The notes under the pieces were generated by a model. That model had not been told where the DNA came from. It worked only from the letters and a program-made list of their open reading frames with translations, and searched no databases. A stretch of DNA of 33,698 nucleotides, from positions 1 to 33,698 of the forward strand of contig JAUMVG010000039.1 in NCBI GenBank assembly GCA_030530315.1, in the 5' to 3' direction. A program made the position numbers and the translations under genes. Positions within the stretch are counted from its first letter, which is position 1; each line of letters begins with the position of its first letter. Source of the stretch: Clostridia bacterium (GTDB lineage Bacteria > Bacillota > Clostridia > Christensenellales > Aristaeellaceae). Shown in pieces: positions 10,951 through 18,250 of the stretch.

Positions 10951-12339
10951 TTAGAAGAACCGTTCCACCAACTCGCGGCTGTACTCGGCGGTCTCGTCCA
11001 TGTCGCCGAAGCTCATGATCTCGCCGGCGTAGAAGGTGTCGTACTTGCCCTGCATGGCTTCGACCTTGTCATACCAGCCCGCGGCGTAGTCGTCGCTGAA
11101 AACATGCGGGAAGTAGTAGACGCTCCACTCGTTGACCACCTTGGAGGCTGGGTTGTGCATGACCTTCAGGTCCTCGAGCACCATGCTGCGGCACTTGTCA
11201 TAGGGGATCTCCTTGCTGTCCTTGTGCTTGCGCAGGGAGTAGGTGGTGATGACCTGGTCCTTGGTGTCGCGCCAGCGGCGATAGTACACCATCAGGTGGC
11301 CCAGGCGCTCCGGCACCATGTTGTCAAACACATAGTAAGAGATCTCCGGATGATCCTCGGGCTTGGTCTCGCAGGCCAGCACGTCGTAGCGCTCGTAGTC
11401 GATCTTGCTGAACAGCGCGCGCTCGTCCTCCCGGGCGTCGAAGTAGTCCACCATGCCCACCTGGCCGTCGTCCCGCTTGTTGGGGATGTACAGCGGCGCG
11501 GTGACGATGATCTTGTCGTACTCCTCCACCTTGCCGTTCACGGTGACGTACACCTTGCCATCCTTGCGCTCGACCTTTTCGATCCTGCTGTTCAGGCGGG
11601 CGGGATGCGCCAGGTGATCGTTCAGCTGCTCCCAGATGTACTGGGTGCCGTTCTTCCAGGTCCACAGGTTGATCTTCACGAAGTTCATGCAGGTCTGGAA
11701 GTCCAGATACTTCAGCACGTAAGCCGCCGGGATCTCGTCAAAGTAGCCGTAGCCAAAGGAGGTGAAGGGCCCGATCCAGATGTCCTGAACCAGTTCGACG
11801 CCGTTGATCTCGCAGAACTTCTTGAAGGGCAGGGCCAGGTCCTTCAGGTTCGGGTTCTCGCCGCTGACGGGCTGGCGCTTGGCGCTGGCGGCGGAGAAGC
11901 CCTCGTAGCGGCCCTCGGCCACGCCGCGATGGCCGTTCACGTCATAGCCCTTGTACTTGGTCTCCAGCAGCTCGCCGAAACGCTTCAGCTGCTTCTTCAT
12001 CTTCAGCAGGCGCGGGATCTTCAGGATGTTCTTCTTCGGCTCGAAGGGCTCGATCACCTTGCCCTGGCCGTTCTTGTAGTTGCGGTTCAGCTTCGGGCCG
12101 TCGTGGGTGATGCCGCAGAACTCCTCCACGTCGTGGACGGCGTAATAGGAAGGCACGCCCATGATGGCGCCCATCTCGTAACGGCGGCCGTTGTAGGTCG
12201 GGGACCAGCACTTGCCGCCGACGCGGTCCAGGCGCTCGAGGATGGTGTAATTGTTGTAGCCCTTCTTCTCAAGGTACATGCCCGCGGACAGGCCGGCAGG
12301 GCCGCCGCCGACGATACAGATGCGCGTATTCTTATCCAT
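10951..12339 (-). CDS. FAD-dependent polyunsaturated fatty acid double-bond isomerase homologue (PAI-like)
   Basis: This 462-aa flavin amine-oxidase-fold protein closely resembles, from memory, the Propionibacterium acnes fatty acid isomerase that turns linoleate into trans-10,cis-12 conjugated linoleate. Shared stretches include RRYEMGAIMGVPSY (residues 52-65), TKYKGYDVNGH (127-137), PFTSFGYGYFDEIPAAYVLK (191-210), WTWKNGTQ, PERLGHLMVYYRRW, WYDKVEAMQGKYDTFYAGEI and the final SFGDMDE..YSRELVERFF. FAD contacts include GGGPAG (11-16), Glu35 and GGK. It has about 25 extra residues near 138-163 relative to the 424-aa P. acnes protein. ATG 12339 follows an AGGAGG and is preferred to longer readings. 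It has its own promoter, divergent from an acyl ligase/ACP/thioesterase operon. Fold and family are strong; the exact substrate and product are inferred. Confidence 0.88.
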   Translation of the reverse strand: MDKNTRICIVGGGPAGLSAGMYLEKKGYNNYTILERLDRVGGKCWSPTYNGRRYEMGAIMGVPSYYAVHDVEEFCGITHDGPKLNRNYKNGQGKVIEPFEPKKNILKIPRLLKMKKQLKRFGELLETKYKGYDVNGHRGVAEGRYEGFSAASAKRQPVSGENPNLKDLALPFKKFCEINGVELVQDIWIGPFTSFGYGYFDEIPAAYVLKYLDFQTCMNFVKINLWTWKNGTQYIWEQLNDHLAHPARLNSRIEKVERKDGKVYVTVNGKVEEYDKIIVTAPLYIPNKRDDGQVGMVDYFDAREDERALFSKIDYERYDVLACETKPEDHPEISYYVFDNMVPERLGHLMVYYRRWRDTKDQVITTYSLRKHKDSKEIPYDKCRSMVLEDLKVMHNPASKVVNEWSVYYFPHVFSDDYAAGWYDKVEAMQGKYDTFYAGEIMSFGDMDETAEYSRELVERFF

Positions 12340-12378
12340 GGTGAATTCCTCCTGACATATTTGCAGATACCTGGAGGT

Positions 12379-12387
12379 ATTATAACA
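12379..12387 (-). promoter_or_regulatory. Extended -10 promoter element for the isomerase gene
   Basis: The minus strand reads TGTTATAAT (12379-12387), an extended -10 lying 39 nt upstream of the isomerase ATG. No good -35 is seen at 17 nt, which is usual for extended -10 promoters. Confidence 0.65.
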
Positions 12388-12520
12388 CAAATGCGCCGAA
12401 AAAGAAGCCTCCAAAGGGCGCTTCATAAAATTTTTCACGCAAATTCTTTGCAATTTTGCCATTCATTTGCCAAATCTTTTGTTTTTCCCGGCCCAGCACC
12501 TTCCTCAAAGGGCAAAAACA

Positions 12521-12529
12521 TGCTATAAT
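12521..12529 (+). promoter_or_regulatory. Extended -10 promoter element for the acyl ligase operon
   Basis: The plus strand reads TGCTATAAT (12521-12529), about 42 nt upstream of the GTG start at 12572. The -35 region is poor (TTCCTC at 17 nt). It is divergent from the isomerase promoter about 140 bp away, so one regulator could control both. Confidence 0.65.
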
Positions 12530-12571
12530 TGTCTTGAATGTGCCGAACAGCACAGAAGGAAGGTGTCATCC

Positions 12572-13927
12572 GTGCGCTATACCCGTTTTCTGTCCATGCT
12601 GGACACATGGGCTTTGACAGATCCAGCCCTCCCCGCCCTGCGCTATGCCGGGGCAGAGGGGCTTGAAACGCTGACCTACGCCGCGCTGGCCGAGGCCGTC
12701 CGCGGCCGGGCGGAGGCGCTGCTAAACAGCTCGACCGGCTGCCTGGGCGTGCTGTGCGACGGCTCCGCCGCCTGTGTGATCGAGATCCTCGCCGCCGCTG
12801 CCGCCGGCATCCAGACGGCGCTGCTGGACGGTCTCGCCGACGAAGGCGTGCTCTCCGGGCAGATCGCCGCCGCGGACGTGGACACCCTCTGGGGCGACGG
12901 GGAGCTATGCGAAGCCCTCTCCCCCACCCTGCGCTCCGGGCCCGTCAAACGCTCCGGGGACATCCTGTTCTTCACCTCCGGCACCGCCCAGGCGGCCCGG
13001 GCGGTGGCGCTGACCGAAGAGAGCCTGTGCGCCAGCGCCTGGAACGGCGGCGCGCTGCTGCCGCTGGCTCCCGGGGACGTCCTGCTGTGCATGCTGCCGC
13101 TGAACCACGTGTTCGGCTTTGTCTGTGGGCTGCTGTGGGGCCTGTCCTGCGGCGCCTGCGTGGCCCTGGGCCGCGGCCCACGCCACTACGCGGACGACTG
13201 CGCCTGCTTCAAGCCCACCGCCCTGCCCTCGGTGACGATGCTGCTGGACTTCCTGACGCGCGCCAACGCGCTGAACCCGGAATTGAAACTGGTCCTCGTG
13301 GGCGCGGGTCCCTGCCCCGCCCCGCTGCTGGAGTCGGTGAAGGCACGGGGCATCCGCGTGTCCTTCGGCTATGGACTCACCGAGACCAGCTCCGGCGTGG
13401 CCCTGTCCCTGGGCGACGACCCCTACGCCATGACCGTCTGTCCGGACGACCGCGTCATGATCGCGCTGGACGGGGAGATCCTCATAGAGGCCCCCACCTG
13501 CGTGATGCGCGGGTACTACAACGCGCCGGAGGCCACCGCCGCCGTTTTGCAGGGCGGCGTGCTCCACACCGGAGACCTGGGCTCCCTGGACGGGGAGGGC
13601 AGGCTGCGCATCACCGGCCGCAAGAAGGACATGCTTGTCCTGAGGGACGGCACGAAGCTGTTCCTGCCGGAGTATGAGGCCCGGCTTGCCCAAGCGCTGC
13701 CCGGCCGGGATTTCGCCGTGCTGGAGATCGACGGGCGGCCCGCGCTCATCCTGCGGGGCCGGGAGGAGGAACGGGAAGCCGTCTCCGCCGCCCTCGCGCC
13801 AGCCATGGCAGAGCAGTCCCGGGGCCGTCAGCTGAGCAAAATCGTATTTTTATCCGAACCCCTGCCCCGGTCCGCCACCGGGAAAATCAAGCGCTGGGAA
13901 CTCCAGCAGAAAGTGGTGAACGCATGA
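12572..13927 (+). CDS. AMP-forming acyl-CoA/acyl-ACP synthetase (ANL superfamily)
   Basis: This 451-aa adenylating enzyme has a slightly divergent P-loop FFTSGTAQAARAV (residues 133-145), YGLTETSSG (267-275), HTGDLG (332-337), ITGRKKDM (347-354) and the C-terminal catalytic Lys438 in SATGKIKR. Such enzymes activate a carboxylate with ATP to an acyl-AMP and pass it to CoA or a carrier protein. It is shorter than typical acyl-CoA synthetases (about 500-550 aa). The GTG start follows GGAAGG with suitable spacing; longer in-frame readings would run through the promoter. It overlaps the ACP gene by 4 nt, which argues that the ACP is its acceptor. A medium- or long-chain acyl substrate is plausible but not shown. 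Confidence 0.87.
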   Translation: MRYTRFLSMLDTWALTDPALPALRYAGAEGLETLTYAALAEAVRGRAEALLNSSTGCLGVLCDGSAACVIEILAAAAAGIQTALLDGLADEGVLSGQIAAADVDTLWGDGELCEALSPTLRSGPVKRSGDILFFTSGTAQAARAVALTEESLCASAWNGGALLPLAPGDVLLCMLPLNHVFGFVCGLLWGLSCGACVALGRGPRHYADDCACFKPTALPSVTMLLDFLTRANALNPELKLVLVGAGPCPAPLLESVKARGIRVSFGYGLTETSSGVALSLGDDPYAMTVCPDDRVMIALDGEILIEAPTCVMRGYYNAPEATAAVLQGGVLHTGDLGSLDGEGRLRITGRKKDMLVLRDGTKLFLPEYEARLAQALPGRDFAVLEIDGRPALILRGREEEREAVSAALAPAMAEQSRGRQLSKIVFLSEPLPRSATGKIKRWELQQKVVNA

Positions 13928-14175
13928 CGCGCAACGAGATTCTGGAAGCCGCGAAGGAGATCATCTACGAAAGCGTGCCCGAGTTGGAGGGCAAGCCGCT
14001 GGACGAGTCCACCGTCATCAACACCGACACCGGCATCGATTCCATGGGCTTCACGCTGATCATGTGCCGCCTGGAGGCCCGTTTCGACACCAAGATCCCC
14101 GACCGCCAGTGGCAGAAGCTGGCCACGCTGGGCGACGTCGTCTCCGCCTTTGAGAAGCGGATGCCCAAGGCATGA
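13924..14175 (+). CDS. Acyl carrier protein
   Basis: This 83-aa acidic helical carrier has the phosphopantetheine attachment serine in GIDSMG (Ser40). The ATG overlaps the ligase stop (ATGA), and its own stop overlaps the thioesterase start in the same way. This makes a ligase-ACP-thioesterase set distinct from a normal fab operon. It probably carries the acyl chain activated by the ligase. Confidence 0.9.
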   Translation: MTRNEILEAAKEIIYESVPELEGKPLDESTVINTDTGIDSMGFTLIMCRLEARFDTKIPDRQWQKLATLGDVVSAFEKRMPKA

Positions 14176-14891
14176 TCTACCGCCAGAGCCTGAAGCTGCT
14201 CAGCAGCGACGTGGACATGTACCGTCGCCTGCGCCTGAGCCGCCTGTTCACCCTGCTCCAGGAGGCCGCCATCGCCCACACCGAGGCGCTGGGCATGGGC
14301 CGGGAGAAGACGCTGGACAAGGGCGTCCTGTGGGCGCTGACGATGCAGCGGGTGATCGTGCGCCGGCTGCCGGAGTACGACGAGGCCGTCGAGCTGACCT
14401 CCTGGCCCGGAGAGACGATGCACGTGCTCTTCCCCCGCTATTACCGCCTCGCGGACAGCCGGGGCGAGAGCCTGGTGGAGAGCTCCGCGCTGTGGGTGCT
14501 GATGGACGCCGAGACCCGGGGCCGGGTGTACCCGGACGACTACGGCATCACGATCCCCGGCGTGAAGCTGGGTGGCGAGCCGCCCATGCCCAGGGTGCTG
14601 GGCATGCCCGGAACCGGGGAGCTGCCCTTCACCGTGCCCTACAGCTACGTCGATCTGAACGGCCACATGAACAACGCCCGGCTGCTGGACCTGGCCGAGG
14701 ACCTGATGCCGGAGGGGCTGCGCGCGCGGCCCGTTCGGTCCATCGAGGCCGAATACCGCGCGGAGGCAAAGCCCGGGGAGACGCTGATGCTGCGCACCCG
14801 GGAGGACGGCGCGCTGTTCACCCTCGCCGGAGACGGCGCGGGCGGCAGGAGCGCCTTTCACCTGCGGCTGGAGTACGCCGCCGAGCCGTAG
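14172..14891 (+). CDS. Acyl-ACP thioesterase (FatA/FatB-like, double hotdog)
   Basis: This 239-aa protein has two hotdog halves. The N-terminal half (about 1-125) includes LLQEAAIAHTEALGMG and the TMQRVIVRRLPEYDEAVELTSW stretch. The C-terminal half contains VDLNGHMNNARLLDL, with Asn163 and His165 at the positions typical of the plant-type acyl-ACP thioesterase active site. Length matches bacterial members (about 240-250 aa). It hydrolyses acyl-ACP to a free fatty acid plus ACP. Position directly after the ACP suggests it releases the chain carried there. Chain length and specificity cannot be read from sequence. Confidence 0.9.
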   Translation: MIYRQSLKLLSSDVDMYRRLRLSRLFTLLQEAAIAHTEALGMGREKTLDKGVLWALTMQRVIVRRLPEYDEAVELTSWPGETMHVLFPRYYRLADSRGESLVESSALWVLMDAETRGRVYPDDYGITIPGVKLGGEPPMPRVLGMPGTGELPFTVPYSYVDLNGHMNNARLLDLAEDLMPEGLRARPVRSIEAEYRAEAKPGETLMLRTREDGALFTLAGDGAGGRSAFHLRLEYAAEP

Positions 14892-14920
14892 CTATTTTGA
14901 GTTTGTATCAGGGGAAAAGC

Positions 14921-15583
14921 ATGGATTACGAAATCTTTGAGACCAAGACCCGGGCGCTGGCGGACAACGACGCCGCCGCGGAACAGACCCGGGCATTGAT
15001 GCGCGAAAGGGGCGCGAAGCTCGTCAACCTGATGGGCTCCCCCGGCGCGGGCAAGACCTCGGTGCTGCTGCGGCTCATCGACGGGCTGAAGCCGCTGCGC
15101 GTGGGCGTGATGGAGGCCGACGTGGACTCCGACGTGGACGCCCGCACCGTCGCCCAGACCGGCGCGCGGGTGATCCAGCTGCACACGGCGGGACTCTGCC
15201 ACATGGACGCGGACATGACCCGCCGGGGCCTGGAGCGCATGGGCGTGGAGGGCCTGGACGTCGTGTTCCTGGAGAACATCGGCAACCTGGTCTGCCCCGC
15301 GGAGTTCGAGGTCGGCGCGGACCTGCGCGTCGCCATACTCTCCGTGCCCGAGGGGGACGACAAGCCCCTCAAGTATCCGCTGATGTTCCGGACCGTCGAC
15401 TGCCTGATCGTGAACAAGCTGGACACGCTTCCCATCTTCGACTTCGATCTGGATGCCCTGCGCGGCCACATGGCGCGGCTGCGGCCGGAAGCGCCGGTGT
15501 TCCCCGTCTCCGCCCGAACCGGCGAGGGCGTGGCGGCGCTGGCGGACTGGCTGAGAAACAGGCTGGGAGGCGACAAGGCATGA
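14921..15583 (+). CDS. hypB: HypB-type nickel-insertion GTPase, copy 1
   Basis: This 220-aa SIMIBI GTPase assists nickel delivery to [NiFe] hydrogenase (or another nickel enzyme) with HypA. It has a P-loop GSPGAGKT (residues 39-46), the HypB Cys-His pair C93-H94 in LHTAGLCHMDA, the hallmark ENIGNLVCPAEFEVG (near 119-133) and a G4 motif NKLD (165-168). It lacks an N-terminal His-rich nickel store. ATG 14921 follows AGGGGA; it is 29 nt after the thioesterase stop, so it is probably co-transcribed. Its stop overlaps the start of a second hypB. Confidence 0.93.
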   Translation: MDYEIFETKTRALADNDAAAEQTRALMRERGAKLVNLMGSPGAGKTSVLLRLIDGLKPLRVGVMEADVDSDVDARTVAQTGARVIQLHTAGLCHMDADMTRRGLERMGVEGLDVVFLENIGNLVCPAEFEVGADLRVAILSVPEGDDKPLKYPLMFRTVDCLIVNKLDTLPIFDFDLDALRGHMARLRPEAPVFPVSARTGEGVAALADWLRNRLGGDKA

Positions 15584-16242
15584 AGATCATCGAATTGAAG
15601 GCGTCCGTCACCGCCTCCAACGATCGGGACGCGGATGCCCTGCGTCAGGAGATGCATAAAAAGGGCGTGCTGCTGGTGAACCTGATGAGCGCCCCCGGCG
15701 CGGGCAAGACCACCCTCCTATCCCGGCTGATCCGGGATATGGACAAAACCCGCATCGCCGTCATGGAGGCCGACATCGAGTCCGCCGTGGACGCGGAGCG
15801 CATCGAGGCTCTGGGCGCCCAGGCCATACAGGTGCACACCGACGGCATGTGCCACATGGACGCGGGCATGACCGCCCGGGCCTGGGGCGCCATGGACCGG
15901 GACGCCGCCGACCTGGTGGTGCTGGAGAACGTGGGCAACCTGATCTGCCCCGCCGAGTACGACACCGGCGCGGGCTGCAACATCATGATCCTGTCCGTTC
16001 CCGAGGGGGACGACAAGCCCCTCAAGTACCCGCTGATGTTCTCCCGGTGCGACGCGCTGGTGATCTCCAAGCTGGACGCCCTGCCCTACTTTGACTTCGA
16101 CGTCAATACCTGCGCCGCGCGCGCCCGGAAGCTGAACCCGGATATCCGGGTGTTTCCCCTGTCCGCCAAAACCGGCGAGGGCATGGCCGAATTCGAGGCG
16201 TGGCTGCTGGACCGCCTGGACGCCTGGCGCAGCCGCCCCTGA
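15580..16242 (+). CDS. hypB: HypB-type nickel-insertion GTPase, copy 2
   Basis: This 220-aa paralogue of the preceding gene is clearly diverged from it. It has P-loop SAPGAGKTT (37-45), C91-H92 in VHTDGMCHMDA and ENVGNLICPAEYDTG. The G4 motif reads SKLD (163-166) instead of NKxD, a change at the guanine-specificity residue. The start overlaps the first copy by 4 nt (ATGA). Two tandem hypB genes are unusual. They could form a heterodimer or serve two nickel targets. A 62-nt gap leads to hypA. Confidence 0.92.
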   Translation: MKIIELKASVTASNDRDADALRQEMHKKGVLLVNLMSAPGAGKTTLLSRLIRDMDKTRIAVMEADIESAVDAERIEALGAQAIQVHTDGMCHMDAGMTARAWGAMDRDAADLVVLENVGNLICPAEYDTGAGCNIMILSVPEGDDKPLKYPLMFSRCDALVISKLDALPYFDFDVNTCAARARKLNPDIRVFPLSAKTGEGMAEFEAWLLDRLDAWRSRP

Positions 16243-16304
16243 CATAAAGGCGCTTCGCCATCCAAAACCCACACTCCATACTCATATCAGGGGGCAAATA
16301 CCGC

Positions 16305-16649
16305 ATGCATGAAATGGGCATCATCCTGCACCTGGCCAAGACGCTGGACGAAACCGCCGAGCAGGAACAGCTGAAGGCCATCAGCGAGGTCACACTCCAG
16401 GTCGGCGAGGTCTCCGGCATCATGACGGACCTGTTCATTGACTGCTGGAACTACTTCCGCAAGAAACACCCCGTGCTGACCGACTGTGAGCTGGTGCTGG
16501 AGACCATCCCCGCCGTCACCTGGTGCGACGGCTGCAAGCGCACCTACGAGACCGTGAAGTACGGCCGGGAATGCCCCTACTGCCACTCCCCGGAGACCTG
16601 GCTGCTGCGGGGCAACGAATGCGTGATCAAGGAGATCGTGGCGGAGTAG
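16305..16649 (+). CDS. hypA: HypA nickel metallochaperone
   Basis: This 114-aa protein begins MHEMGI, with the nickel-binding His2 of HypA. The C-terminal zinc site is C74, C77, C90 and C93 (CDGC...CPYC). It binds nickel and delivers it with HypB to [NiFe] hydrogenase or urease-type enzymes. Length is typical (about 113-118 aa). It is the last gene of the plus-strand operon and no nickel enzyme is seen in this window. Confidence 0.94.
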   Translation: MHEMGIILHLAKTLDETAEQEQLKAISEVTLQVGEVSGIMTDLFIDCWNYFRKKHPVLTDCELVLETIPAVTWCDGCKRTYETVKYGRECPYCHSPETWLLRGNECVIKEIVAE

Positions 16650-16709
16650 ACGCGCTTCCTCGAAACACGCCGACACGAAAAACAGTCCGTTTCCAATTGG
16701 TAGGCTACA

Positions 16710-16747
16710 ACAGGCGCGTGCCCGTCAAAATGCGGGCACGCGCCTGT
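16710..16747. terminator. Hairpin between convergent hypA and dehydrogenase genes
   Basis: A 15-bp perfect stem (16710-16724 with 16733-16747) with an 8-nt loop lies in the convergent gap. There is no T tract on either side, so intrinsic termination is plausible but not certain. Confidence 0.55.
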
Positions 16748-16778
16748 CGTTCCACCCAGCTTTTGGGGCGGCCTGTTT

Positions 16779-17735
16779 TCACTTGTTCGGGTCCACCCGG
16801 CGCTTCAACGGTTCCCCCTTGCAGTATCGGCCGAAGTCCTCCAGGAACAGCGCCACGATCCTGTCCACCGTATAGGGCAGGGTCAGGTTGCCGGCCGCGT
16901 GAGGGGTGATCAGCAGGTTCGGACACGCCCACAGCGGGGAATCCTGGGGCAGCGGCTCGACCTCGAACACGTCCAGTCCGGCCCTGATCCGCCCGGAGCG
17001 CAGTTCGATCAAAAGCGCCTCCTCGTCGATGCTCGTGCCCCGGCCCACGTTGACGATGATCGCACCGTCCGGCAGCAGCGCCAGCCTGCGCCCGTCCAGG
17101 ATGTGGCGGGTCTCCGGCGCGCCGGGGAGGCTCATGATCAGCAGGTCGCACCCAGGCAGCACGTCGTCCAGGTCCGCGATGGGCCGAGCCTCGTCGAACA
17201 GATTCCCGGGGTTGTGGCCGCTGCGGTTGACGCCCACGATGCGCGCGGGCTCGAACCCCCGCAGCCGCCGGGCGATCGTCCGGCCCAGGTCGCCGGTGCC
17301 CAGCACGGCGACGCAGCTGCCGCAGATGGAGCGCACGGGCAGGTTGCGGACCCACTCCCGCCGTTCCACCACCCCGCTGTAGTCCTGCTGGCAGCGCATC
17401 AACTCCAGCGTCATCATGACCACGTGCTCGGCGATGGTGACGCCGTAGGCCCCGGAGGAGTTGCTCAGCATCGCCTCCGGCGAGGCGAACACGCCGGTGC
17501 CGGCGTAATGGTCGTAGCCCGCCGAGGGCGTGCACAGCCAGCGCAGCTTCGGCGCGACCCGAGCCAGCTCCGGCGCGTTGCCGAAGATGATCTCCGCGTC
17601 GGCGGCGTCGGGCATCGCCTCCGCGGGGTTCTTGTGGAACGTCACGTCGAAGCCCTCCGGCTCCGCCGCGGCGCGGATGGCGTCCCTGTGGGCGGGCAGC
17701 AGCCCGCCGATGGCGACAATCAGCTTTCTGCTCAT
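16779..17735 (-). CDS. D-2-hydroxyacid dehydrogenase, NAD(P)-dependent
   Basis: This 318-aa protein of the D-isomer 2-hydroxyacid dehydrogenase family has the cofactor motif GTGDLG (146-151). The catalytic set is Arg232 (VNVGRGT), Glu260 (VFEVEP) and His279 (TPHAAG). It interconverts a 2-oxoacid and a D-2-hydroxyacid; the substrate is not predictable. It starts at ATG 17735 after a GGGGGA site and lies 89 nt downstream of the deformylase-like gene, reading the same way. Confidence 0.88.
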   Translation of the reverse strand: MSRKLIVAIGGLLPAHRDAIRAAAEPEGFDVTFHKNPAEAMPDAADAEIIFGNAPELARVAPKLRWLCTPSAGYDHYAGTGVFASPEAMLSNSSGAYGVTIAEHVVMMTLELMRCQQDYSGVVERREWVRNLPVRSICGSCVAVLGTGDLGRTIARRLRGFEPARIVGVNRSGHNPGNLFDEARPIADLDDVLPGCDLLIMSLPGAPETRHILDGRRLALLPDGAIIVNVGRGTSIDEEALLIELRSGRIRAGLDVFEVEPLPQDSPLWACPNLLITPHAAGNLTLPYTVDRIVALFLEDFGRYCKGEPLKRRVDPNK

Positions 17736-17824
17736 CGGTATTCCCCCGTCTGTAGTCGTTCAGTCTGTCCCGTATCAGTTCCGGCTCCCCGCGGCGGTTT
17801 GCCCCGCCTGCTTCCATTCAGGTT

Positions 17825-18235
17825 TCAGATGATGATGCCCTCCAGGTGGTCCAGCTCGTGCTGGATGATCTGGGCGATCCAGCCGGAATACCGCTGGCGG
17901 CGCTTGTTCCAGCCCTCGTCCCGGTACTCCACCTCGATATTCCTGTATCGGGTGGTTTTGCGGGTACCCTCCAGGGACAGGCAGCCCTCCTCCGCCTCGT
18001 AGGGTGAATCCTTGCTGAGCACGACGGGGTTGTACATCACGGCGCTGCCGAGGCCGAGGTCGACGATGATGATCCGCTTCCTCACGCCGATCATGTTCGC
18101 CGCCATGCCCACGCACGCCTCACGATGAGCGGCCAGCGTGTCCCGCAGGTCGCGGCCGACGGCAACGTCCCCCTGGACGGCGGGTCCGGATTTCTGGCCG
18201 AGGAAGAAGACGTCCCGAACGATGGGCCTTATCAT
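17825..18235 (-). CDS. Peptide deformylase-family protein with altered motif 1
   Basis: This 136-aa metal hydrolase fold has the deformylase motif 2 EGCLS (Cys85 ligand) and motif 3 QHELDH (His126, Glu127, His130). In motif 1 the usual GxGxAAxQ reads CVGMAANM, so the oxyanion-stabilising Gln is Met48. Short deformylase relatives with this GMAANMIG sequence are familiar in Clostridia. The metal site is complete, so hydrolase activity is possible, but the substrate may differ from formyl-Met peptides. It begins 15 nt after the ABC transporter gene. Confidence 0.85.
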   Translation of the reverse strand: MIRPIVRDVFFLGQKSGPAVQGDVAVGRDLRDTLAAHREACVGMAANMIGVRKRIIIVDLGLGSAVMYNPVVLSKDSPYEAEEGCLSLEGTRKTTRYRNIEVEYRDEGWNKRRQRYSGWIAQIIQHELDHLEGIII

Positions 18236-18250
18236 AGTAACACCTCCGCG

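Noticed and set aside
14150-14920. N-terminal extension of the first HypB by 257 codons
   Set aside because: The extension is out of frame with the thioesterase and Arg/Pro/Gly-rich. ATG 14921 has a ribosome site and gives a normal HypB.
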